DNA of 64,000 nt from Reticulascus tulasneorum (taxonomy: Eukaryota; Ascomycota; Sordariomycetes; Glomerellales; Reticulascaceae): assembly GCA_001557505.1 (NCBI GenBank), contig LSAX01000009.1:310001-374000 (forward strand), written 5' to 3'. The position numbers and the translations under genes are program-made. Positions 1-8,795 of this stretch are shown in pieces. The notes beneath the pieces are model-generated. The model was given only the letters and a program-made list of their open reading frames with translations, searched no databases and was not told where the DNA came from. Numbering within the stretch: position 1 is the stretch's first letter; every line of letters starts with the position of its first letter.

Positions 1-677
1 TGCCACAGTCCAGGAGGCGGTCACGGCCATTCGCAAGGCTGGAGCTACGTCGCAATACATCTTCCTGCCCGGAAACAAGTAAGTCACACGGTCGGTCTGG
101 CATATGCGTCCTAATGAGTTATAGCTGGCAATCCGCGTCCGAGCTCATCTCCTCGGGAAGTGCTGCGGCGCTCTCAGCAGTGAAGAACCTCGACGGCTCG
201 ACCACAAACCTCATCTTCGATGTTCATAGTTCGTACTCCTTCACCACCTCGTGCATATCCCGTTAGCTAACTTCAGAGCAGAGTATCTCGACTCCGATAA
301 CTCAGGCACGCATCCCGAATGCGTAACCAACAACGTCGACAACACATTCGCCCCACTCGCGACCTGGCTGCGACAGAATAAGCGCCAGGCGATCTTGACG
401 GAGACGGGCGGCGGGAACATCCAATCCTGCGTTACGATGTTGTGCCAGCAAGTCGCATACTTGAAGTAGGTTCCCATCCTGGTCCCTTTATCGCGAATCG
501 AGACGTAGAAGGGCATGGCTAATGTGTTTTTCTAGTGCGAACGCGGACGTGTACTTGGGCTACGTTGGCTGGAGTGCGGGCTCGTTCGATTCGACTTATA
601 TGCTCAGCCAGACCCCAACGCAGAATGGCAATACTTGGACCGATTCACTGCTCGTGAGCCAGTGCTTGAGACGCTAG
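1..677 (+). CDS. GH5 endoglucanase (cellulase), 3' part
   Basis: Secreted endo-beta-1,4-glucanase of glycoside hydrolase family 5, which cuts internal bonds of cellulose outside the cell. Only the C-terminal 168 residues are inside the window; the signal peptide, any cellulose-binding module and the acid/base Glu lie to the left. The joined exons 1-78, 125-228, 282-465 and 536-677 (introns of 46, 53 and 70 nt) read through without a stop. They match the end of Trichoderma EG II/Cel5A very closely: AGATSQYI, DVHKYLDSDNSGTH, WLRQNKRQAILTETGGG and YVGWSAGSFDSTY. The Glu of ILTETGGG is the family nucleophile, so the catalytic half seen here looks intact. The protein ends at LVSQCLRR, the usual family end. 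The exon starts outside the window, with codon phase from base 2. The family call is very secure; the exact substrate range is inferred from the family. Confidence 0.95.
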
Positions 678-1942
678 GTGCTGGTCGTACGTGGGGATAG
701 CATGGCTGGGGGTTTTCTTCATACATATTACAACTATACTTGATAGATGTCTATTGCCCATAGAAGGCAATTAAAGTCTATCATGCCATGATTGCCAGAC
801 TTCTATTAGCGTGAAGATAACCGATCATACCATAAGAATGAGTACTTAGACTCTGGCTACGCCAAATCCTACTCACCTAGCTGATAGTTGCTCCCACCTA
901 GAAGTGAAGTCAGATGCCGGAGATCCAACTTCCGTTTCCGACTTGAGCCTCAACGCCGGTTGGTGGGAAAACGGGGTTCGAATTGGAGAACTGCCGACGG
1001 GTCCGGTAGAGGGGGGAGCTGCAATCCTCCGGGATTTGTGGAGTTGGTCGACTGCGTGTGAGACTCCGTTGCTGGTATGTAGTTCAATCATACTACTTAT
1101 GCATAGCTTTTATAAACAGTAAAAGGTAAGGGTTTTGATGGGCGGCACTTTGGCATGTATGACAGCTGCGAGATTTCCTTATGCATCCTTGGGGATGCTT
1201 TTGCGACTTCTTTGCATATTTTCTTTTGAATCTCTGTCTCTATCTCTGTCTACATGGTCACCAGTAACTGTCCTCAGGGACTCGCTATTCTTCCTCATCC
1301 ACCGGCCGGGGGAGGGAATGAAAATTGTTCGGCTTAGGGCATCTCCAATGCCGGGGCGGCTGTCGTCCATGCCCCTGCGACTCTACCCATCTATACTCAT
1401 GCGCCGGACGAGTCCTCATGTCGATGCGGAGAAACGTGGCGACTTTACCAAGAAACCCCTTGGGCTTGTGGTCTTTCTTGCCATGAGGATATACAAGACA
1501 GTCAGGGCCACAAGGTGCGTCATGAAGAGAGTTACGCTTCTTCCTCACAGCAAGAAGCCGTGAAGAGGGCTTCTTTGGCATGAATTCTGATTCCGTATAC
1601 TGCTCAAGGTTGCTCCCGAGGTTTATGATGCTGGCCTTTGATATTGGAGGATGATGTAATTATGTTTGCGGATCTGGTTTTTGTCTATGCCAAATTTACT
1701 TAAATGAACATCAAAGGACTCATTCACTTTCAGTTGGGCATGACTACAATGAGTGGGTGACAAGCACAATGAAGAATTGCATCATACAAGCCGGCACTCA
1801 ACCTAACTGAATTACTGCTTTAGTGCTTCATACGTTGGCAGGCAACTCGGAAACCATAATCTTGTGAATCCATGCCTCGACATCGTATGCCTAAACGCGA
1901 GAAATTCCCAATACACGAAATACGGCTGTAGGCCTGAATCGC
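678..1942. other. intergenic, no supported gene
   Basis: Between the endoglucanase stop and the end of the doubtful 201-aa ORF. It holds only short open frames. One minus-strand frame at 873-1091 (72 aa, ending with SPASDFTSRWEQLSAR) has a protein-like composition but no partner exon I can identify. Its opposite strand contains GGTTCGAATT, which resembles a pol III B box, but no cloverleaf can be folded around it. The rest shows no clear structure. Confidence 0.5.
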
Positions 1943-2548
1943 CTATCCATCGCCCCTGCCAGGTACCTCTTGCCTCTGATCAACGAGAGAGAGAGTGATG
2001 AAAACTCTGGTCGTCGTTCTTCTCCTCATCCGCAATTTCAATTGATATTGCCTGGAAGATGCGATTAGTAGGGGGCTATCTAAGCTTCCAAGTCCCAAGC
2101 GTATAGCATCTGCAACATGTTTGTGGGTAGCCATACCATCATGAGCATTTCCAGTGTCCCCTTCCTTCGGTTTGATGATTGCAATATGAGCAGGGAAAGC
2201 ATCGGTTCGGGTACGAGCGGGGATGTTGTCGTCGTTCATCCCAAAGGGCACGCCGTGTATTACCGTATGGCGGCGGGCAGCATCATTGGGGTCAGTCGAT
2301 TGACCAACGAGATGGTTGTTGGTCATTGACCCCTTCCGGGTTCGCACATTCACGTCGTAAGGAGTGGTGGCAGCGATCGTTGGGCGAGGAGCCTCAGCAG
2401 TATCGACTCTATCTTGCGGCGCAGGGGGGACAGCCATCTTGGGTGCGGTGGTATCGGACAATGGCACATAAACTTGGTCTTTAAGAGCCGCAATAGAGCC
2501 ACTATATGGCACAGAGTAGGGCTTGGTCTCTTCCTTTTTGTCTGCCAT
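1943..2548 (-). CDS. hypothetical protein, 201 aa
   Basis: Open frame with an ATG start at 2548 and no recognised family. The protein begins MADKKEETKPYSVPYSGS, is polar and proline/threonine-rich in the first 90 residues, and has a basic C-terminus. There is no signal peptide or membrane segment. The first ~155 residues look plausibly coding. After that the composition turns Arg-rich, and a different frame downstream of a possible acceptor near 2055 would give an acidic end, so a 3' intron with a weak donor may have been missed. Smaller open frames lie on the opposite strand and are shorter and less protein-like. Treat as a possible gene only; function unknown. Confidence 0.4.
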   Translation of the reverse strand: MADKKEETKPYSVPYSGSIAALKDQVYVPLSDTTAPKMAVPPAPQDRVDTAEAPRPTIAATTPYDVNVRTRKGSMTNNHLVGQSTDPNDAARRHTVIHGVPFGMNDDNIPARTRTDAFPAHIAIIKPKEGDTGNAHDGMATHKHVADAIRLGLGSLDSPLLIASSRQYQLKLRMRRRTTTRVFITLSLVDQRQEVPGRGDG

Positions 2549-3453
2549 GGCAGCCTAGGTGTATCGTGGGCTTTAGGTGAAGTTCTCGAAATGAGTGAGG
2601 TTGCTAAGGAAGATAGAAGGTCTTCGCGTAGTTCGAACGGAGTTTGTGCGTCTACAGTTTCATGCAGATGATGAAAACACATTGCGAAGGAAGCGACGAG
2701 AGTGTGAGTGCGCACGCTGTTTGAATATCCAAAGCAAGTGCGAGTTGACGTAAAGGCACAACCATGGCTAGAACTTAGTGATATCCACTTATTGCTTCAT
2801 CATTAAGGTATTTAGTGGCAGCTATAAGGGAATACAATCATTAAAGCACTCCCGTCCACAGCAAATAGCTAATGGTTGTCTCACAGGCTCTCACAATGTG
2901 GTTGACGTAGTCCTTGCCATTGGCTGTGCCTGTACCGCGCAGCATGTTGTGAATTCACGAGCCTTTCATAGCATTGCATAGAGCACGCTTAATCTTTAGT
3001 GTCTTCCTTGAATTCCTTAGGAATGGCAGATTCAAAGCTGGTGATGAACAGTGTTTACGGAAGAAGTAAAGAAAAGAAAACACAACAGAAACGCTAATTG
3101 ATTCGTAAAGTTGGAGCATTGTACATAACTAGCTGAGTGACTGGCTCGCAAGGCTCTTAATCATCAGAGTAATCCCTCACTAACAACGACAGAGAGCAGC
3201 GTGACATCATCAGAATATCAGCATTAAAATGTCAGAGTGAAGTCAACTGGCAATCACGGGATTCGCAGTGTGTAAGCGAGCCGCTAGTCCATTATTAGCA
3301 ATGAGCTCAACCCGCCGCCTCAGCCTCAAATCCAGGTTCAAGTTGGAGGCCCCTCTTACACATCATGCAAGAACGATGTATTCTCACAGCTAGATATGTG
3401 AACCAAGGCCTCCATTTTGTCAATTGATCACAATCCGGATCCATTCGATCCCA
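2549..3453. other. intergenic, no supported gene
   Basis: About 0.9 kb between the 5' end of the 201-aa ORF and the start of the coiled-coil membrane protein. It contains only short overlapping open frames without protein-like composition. It presumably holds the promoters of both neighbours, which point away from each other. I see no repeat, RNA gene or clear motif in it. Confidence 0.5.
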
Positions 3454-4308
3454 ATGGATCCCCTCACACAGCATGATAGCCCACTGTCCATCACTGCCAG
3501 CATAGCAGGGATCCTCACTTTCATCGTCGCAATTGCAGCAGCCATCTATGTCCGCGTCACATACCTCCGCAACAGCGACAGCGAGTACTTTCGTGTCAAA
3601 GCGTCGCTGTCATGGTACAAAACAGAGTCAACCTGGCTGGCAGAACTGGTCAAGGCCGTCGGCGATCGACCTGAGGGTTCGCAACACAACCAACCGGAGT
3701 ACCAGATGTATGCATTCGTGATGGACGACCTGGTCAAGCTGGAGCAGCGTCTGCTAGAACTTGTGGCTGAGACGGAAGAACGAGCAGCAAGCAAGGATGC
3801 CGAGGAGGACGAGAAGTTCACCCTTGTGCCTAGGAGTTGGGGCTTCACGACTACAGTTGCGATGGCCTGGCTGCCAGTGAGGACAAAAGCCCTGGAACTG
3901 GTGAGGCAGAGAGATGCATTGACCGCGAGAGTGCAGTTCACACAGATGAGCATGATTTCTTCGTAAGATTCAGCCAATAATGGTCAAGGGTAATCCTAAT
4001 TATGGCACAGGAGACTTCGTGACTTGGAGTCAAGGACAAAGTGGAGAGAGGCGAAGACAGAAGAGAGCTTTATCCGCATGGAGAACCAGATGAACGAACA
4101 ACGCGCCGACATTCACAAGCTAGAAGACCTTGTGTACCGACTCATGCACAGGAGCAGAATCAGTCTCGGGATGGACTACTCATTGTCAGAGGCCATCAAG
4201 AAACGTCGCATCTCCGTCTCTTCACAGCAGAGCCCAGTCGAGTCGCCCCGGCGCGGCCATGAAAGAAGGCTCAGCACGCAGTCTTTCAAACGCTCAAGGT
4301 CAAAGTGA
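3454..4308 (+). CDS. membrane-anchored coiled-coil protein, hypothetical, 268 aa
   Basis: Two exons, 3454-3962 and 4011-4308; the 48-nt intron starts GTAAGA and ends CACAG, and the phase-2 join gives ISSRLRDLE. The start is the ATG of MDPLTQHDS; the open frame runs ten codons further upstream but has no ATG there. Residues 13-35 form one strong hydrophobic helix, followed by a polar body of about 230 residues. Heptad-like Leu spacing suggests coiled coil around residues 95-130 and again in exon 2, which includes DIHKLEDLVYRLM. The end is Ser/Arg-rich and basic, possibly phosphorylated. Topology is probably a single-pass anchor with the large part cytosolic (inferred). No family is recognised. 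The stop codon lies 10 bp from the stop of the converging DUF7719 gene. Confidence 0.75.
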
Positions 4309-4318
4309 ACTTGGCGTA

Positions 4319-5034
4319 TCATTTGATACCATAATCTCCTTGCCAAAGAAACACGCCAGCTACACCAAGACTCGCCACGGCGAGCCCGAGATTCAACTCG
4401 ATGACGGCCCAGATCCAGAGACAACCAAGCGGCGGCGCGCGCTTCAGCACTGCTAGATAGCCAAAGCTATTTGTGATGTATATGAGGTAGCACCCGGCAG
4501 ATATGCTGGTGAAGAAGAAGATGGCTTGTCGGATATGGCTTTGGAAACGGAGCGGCAGGCCGGGAACGAGAACGGGGCTGGAGGAATGCGGGTGAAGTGT
4601 GTAAAAGAGGAAGAAGAACACTGCGGTCGCGTTTACAATTAGCATTGGAAACCCCAGAGACACGTAGAAGCGGCTAGCTCACATAAGAAGGCCAGAACAG
4701 CCCGTTTTATTATGCTGGGCCAGTCAATTTCAACACCATATTGATTTTGCACGAGCACATCGAGGGTGAAGTGGAGCATAGCCAGGCTAACAGTCCAAAG
4801 CATTGCCTCCATTATTCGATCAACAGTTGGCGACAGAAGCGAATCGGCATCTTCTTCAGCTCCAGGGGCCTTCGACGCCGGCTTGTTCTTGTTTCTAGGG
4901 TCCGCGTCGGCCTTGTCGAACAATCCTCTTTCCTGTGCAAACTGCAGCAGTGTCGCATCCGTCGGACCCGACCGATCAGCATGTTTTAGCTTTATGTCGC
5001 TTGCGGTCTTCTCCTTCCGTCGTTTGGAAGACAT
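4319..5034 (-). CDS. DUF7719 multi-pass membrane protein, 217 aa
   Basis: Conserved fungal membrane protein of unknown function. Exons 4683-5034 and 4319-4620 on the minus strand, with a 62-nt intron starting GTGAGC, branch-like TGCTAAT and ending GCAG; the phase-1 join reads AVLAFLLFFFLFYTLHPH. The start ATG at 5034 gives MSSKRRKEK followed by the family box LKHADRSGPTDATLLQFAQERGLF. About four hydrophobic helices are visible, near residues 77-95, 110-128, 145-165 and 180-205, with IRQAIFF and NSFGYLAVLKRAPPLGCLWIW, both typical of the family. The N-terminal 70 residues are polar and charged. The order of features and length agree with the family. An ER or related endomembrane location is only a guess. 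It converges with the coiled-coil gene. Confidence 0.85.
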
Positions 5035-5763
5035 CGTGCTGTCTTCCTCTGCCACAGCGTCTCCACGTCTCCGCAAATGGGGGGTTTTCGTCTGTCGTCG
5101 GAACTGGTGTGTGAAGTCGTTTCGCGTGCCGTGTCTTGTGCAGGAATAGGACGCAATCCGGACCGGGTCTTCGAAATTTAGGCGATGTCGGCGCCTGCAG
5201 GTACTTCGCACTGACTAAGGTTGAACCCCCCCCCCCCCCCAATGCCGAATGACATCAGCGGGAGACCGCCAATCAAAAGCCCTGTAAGCCCCCTAATTAG
5301 TGTTTTCTTATAGTGGGCTGACTGGGTACGAGTACCCATAATTCATGTACACTAAAGTACCGTACCTGGTAAATTGCGGGATTATGAGAGCCGAATGGTA
5401 ACGCCACCATCACCGTCTTCATTTTTCTGACCAGGTCGCCTGTCAAATTTCCCCAGAATGCGACTGAGCCTAGGAGATTGACCAGGGTGTTCTAATCGCA
5501 AGGTGGCATTATCTTTCTCCATCTCCTTTCGCGATGAGATCCTCTCGCGACTCGCCTTGGATCCGAGAAGCTTCAGTCTAGTCCGCCAAACTCGCTATTT
5601 TCCTTTGTATTTTACTCTTCTTCGTATCTAATTGACCCTCTCTTCCACGTGCGGTGGCGACTGCGACTTTTGCGCTTAGCTGCCCGACGACCCAACACCC
5701 CTAAATCGCGAACTCGAACCCCCACCATCGACCGTGGCCGACCGAGCGCGTCCGAAGAGGACG
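5035..5763. promoter_or_regulatory. shared upstream region with a 15-C run
   Basis: Divergent promoter region of about 0.73 kb between the DUF7719 gene (minus) and GPI12 (plus). It holds a run of 15 C at 5226-5240, about 190 bp upstream of the DUF7719 start, and pyrimidine-rich stretches before GPI12. Length of the C run may vary between strains or be a sequencing artefact. No clear transcription-factor site was identified. Confidence 0.45.
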
Positions 5764-6746
5764 ATGGACTTGCTTCTTGGCTTCGCGGTGGCCGTGGTCA
5801 TCATACCGTGCCTGTACATCTACACGGCCTCGGTTGCGCAGACTCGATTCCCGACTCTGCACAATAAGCGGGTATGCCTGCTTATTGCGCATCCGGATGA
5901 CGAGGCCATGTTCTTTGCGCCGACTGTTCTCGCACTTACGCGACCCGAGACGGGCAACCATGTCAAGATTCTCTGTTTAAGTTCAGGTGGGTATTGAAAC
6001 TGTAGTAGGAATCGGAGCATTGGGCTTATTATGTGGTGCTTGCAGGCGATGCCGACGGACTAGGCGAGACGCGAAAGAAGGAGCTGGTGAAGAGCGGCAT
6101 GGCGTTGGGGTTGAGAGAGGAGCAGGATGTCTTCGTCGTTGAGAGCCCGTAAGGATGCCTCCTCCTTGTATAAGGCTTGCATGGGACTGATCAGACTTCA
6201 AACAGCGATTTCCAAGACTCCATCACCAACACATGGGACAAGAACAAAGTCTCGGCCCTCCTCTGCAGCGCATTCGCACCCCACCTTGCGAGTCAACGAG
6301 CATCCGAAGACACCAAGCCGACCGCGAACATCGATGTCCTGATCACATTCGACCAGAGCGGCGTCTCCTCCCACCCGAACCACATCTCTTTATACCACGG
6401 GGCGCGGACCTTCATCGCGACGCTGATGAAGGGCAAGTCGGGGTGGGAATCTCCAGTGGACCTCTACACGCTGACGTCAGTGTCGATTGTACGGAAGTAC
6501 ACGAGTATCATCGATGTCCTACCGACCCTGTCCTTCTGGGCCATGGGCGCGAAGACGACGAAGAAGACGCATCCCAACGGACTCGTCTTCTTCAACCAAC
6601 TTATAGGAGAAGGAGGACTGGCTACGGCATGGAGCGCTATGACAACAGCACATAAAAGTCAGATGGCCTGGTTCAGATACGGATGGATCGTATTCAGCAG
6701 GTACATGGTCCTCAACGATCTCAAACTGGAGCAAGTTGAGGCATAA
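5764..6746 (+). CDS. GPI12: N-acetylglucosaminyl-phosphatidylinositol de-N-acetylase
   Basis: Second enzyme of GPI-anchor synthesis (PIG-L family): removes the acetyl group from GlcNAc-PI at the ER membrane. Exons 5764-5986, 6046-6148 and 6206-6746 (introns 59 and 57 nt) join in phase to a 288-aa protein, close to the usual length. An N-terminal helix (residues 3-24) is the single membrane anchor. The zinc-binding motif HPDDEAMFF is at residues 43-51 and the second motif [13 protein letters not shown] is near 163-175; both are complete. [19 protein letters not shown] is spliced across the first junction and matches the family. The ATG at 5764 was chosen because the only earlier in-frame initiator is GTG. 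All key residues are present, so an active enzyme is likely. Confidence 0.93.
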
Positions 6747-7676
6747 TGGGGTGAAAGGGGCAAGATTGCAAAGAAGCAGGGTTGCATTTGGTTGCATCTC
6801 ACTACATGAACAGGCGTTTACGGAAATCTTGGAAGGCATATTAGCCCCGGGCCAACACAGCGTTGCAGATTGAATATTTTCCAATCATCTAGACTAGGTA
6901 CCTACTTCCACGCGTGGCAATCGCGTTAGATTTTACACTATCTACCTAAATATCTTGGGTAGTCCGCGCGACATCCCCCCTCGCCTGTCTTGTCCACAAC
7001 TATGCCGGGATAGGAGCTCGGCCATCCAGACGACTCCTTCTGAACCTCCTCGCAAAGTGATGGGTCAGATTCATAATCTGCCATCGCCAACGTCTGCCAT
7101 ATCTCTTGACGAAAACATGTGCCCAGCTTGTTTGGTGGGTAGTCTCCCGATGTTTAGATTGTCGAGACCCTCTAGAGCACCATGTGTGGGTTCCACCTTG
7201 TTCATGTAGCTGCGCAAAGAGGCCTGCCACTATATGAGTGTCATTACCATCTATGCGGCGCGACTCCACGTTAGTTGTTTCGAAAGAGAAGCTAGTCGGC
7301 CGGCATCTTCGCGAAAAATACGGGGAGGGGGAGAGAATATGCGCGGGTGGCGGGTCTGCAGATGAGACAAGTCCAGCCCCATTGTCGGCCGCCGGCCCAA
7401 TGTTTAAGAAGAGACATGAGATGGCGTTGTGCGGCCGCCAAATGTAAAGCATCTCCTCAAAAACAGAGTTTGGAATGGAAAACTGCCAAATATTGGTTGG
7501 TGTATGTCTCGGACCTGCAGGAAACTCTAGCTCCTGCCTTGCATGCGCCCTGGGAAAGAGAGGAAAGAACATGTAGTAGTAGTCCATCGCACCGCACCGC
7601 ATCGCGTCCTAAGCTCGAACTTATCAGGCAAATTCAACATCTCTCTAAGGCTTCAGTCCGCAATCGGCAATCCGCC
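6747..7676. other. intergenic, no supported gene
   Basis: About 0.93 kb between GPI12 and the DUF5672 gene; contains a 200-codon minus-strand frame (7000-7602) that starts far from any plausible partner and has an improbable mix of Arg, Trp and Cys, so I do not call it. It should hold the terminator of GPI12 and the promoter of the next gene. No repeat seen. Confidence 0.5.
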
Positions 7677-8695
7677 ATGGGCTCCTTGCACTCGGCAACA
7701 GGGCATCGCCAACCTCAGAGCCGGATCACGTCGCTGGGATGGAGGATCGCGTTTATGACGTACTCGGCCGTCACCATTCTGATTCTTCTCGACGTCCTCA
7801 GGAGGACAGGCGCTATTGTGCGTATGGCCGTGCGATTATGTGGGTGGCAGCACTAATACGGCTTTAGAGATGTGATGTATTTTCAAGTCTTGCTAGATCA
7901 GAAATGCCACTCTCAGTCCCGATGACATCCAACAAAGCATCAAGTAACCAGGATGTGGGAAGTGCATTCACTGCTGTTGATGCTGCATCCCTCGTGGCGT
8001 CTCAGCGCTACATAGCAACGAAGGTGGCAGCAATAGCCGTCACCAAGCTCTCACCAAATCTAATCCCCCTGGTGCTGCACTTCTCCAACATTCTGGGGCC
8101 GCAGTGGCCCATACACATCTATACCTCTCCAGAGACTTGGATAGTGCCAACTTCTGCGCCTTTTCTGAAAGCATTGAATGAAAAGAGGGTCCTTGTCAAC
8201 TTCTTTCCTGCCGAGGAAGACACTCCGAACCTTAGGGTACCGCAGATTATGTCTCGGCCATGGTTCTGGGAGCAACTCCGTCCGGCTACGCATGTTCTGC
8301 TCTTCAGCACAAACACGGTCATCTGCTCCAATTCACAGCAGAGAGTAGATGACTACGTTGCGTTCGACTTTGTGGGCGCGCCGGCCGAAAGCCATCTTTC
8401 TCGCAGATACAGGGAAGAGTTATCCTTGTGGAATGGCACCCTTGTCTACGATATACTCCAGGATGATTTGGCTGGGAGTCTTGATGGATGGTATGGCAGT
8501 CACACGAAAATGACAGATATGTACGCAAGGATGCTGAACCGTGGGGCCAAGTTTCCGAGCAACGAAACTGCGAGGAGCTTTGCAGCGAGCACACCATTTC
8601 ACCACTCCCCCCTGGGGATCGTGAATCCTACGAGTTGGGATGCGGCGTCCTTAAAGAGGGCTAGAAGTTGGTGCCCTGAGATCGGGCTGATGTGA
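7677..8695 (+). CDS. DUF5672 protein, divergent glycosyltransferase-like, 322 aa
   Basis: Exons 7677-7817 and 7868-8695; the 50-nt intron begins GTGCGT and ends TTTAG with branch CACTAATAC, and joins in phase 0. A hydrophobic stretch at residues 21-40 after a short basic N-terminus suggests a type II signal anchor, hence a Golgi or ER lumenal catalytic part (inferred). The body carries the DUF5672 boxes: LSPNLIPLVLHFSNILGPQW, SRPWFWEQLRPATHVLLFST, TVICSNS, DDYVAFDFVGAP, and the end RSWCPEIG. Family members usually have an YNGGLSLR-type box and an EDQW-type box in the second half. Here the matching stretches read YREELSLWN and LDGWYG, so the putative active site has drifted. DUF5672 is thought to be a glycosyltransferase fold; activity of this copy is uncertain. 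Confidence 0.8.
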
Positions 8696-8795
8696 AGCAT
8701 AGGGATATACCCAAATCATGGCGTTGTGTTTTTTATTGTAAAGGGGAACCCTAGCTGTAATCTTAAACAGAATACTGACGGCTCCCTGATTCCCT

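Noticed and set aside
960..1010. tRNA-like element around GGTTCGAATT
   Set aside because: No acceptor, D or anticodon arm can be paired around the putative T loop.
7000..7602. 200-codon minus-strand frame upstream of the DUF5672 gene
   Set aside because: Improbable composition (many Arg, Trp, His), no family motif, and it fills the expected promoter of the neighbouring gene.
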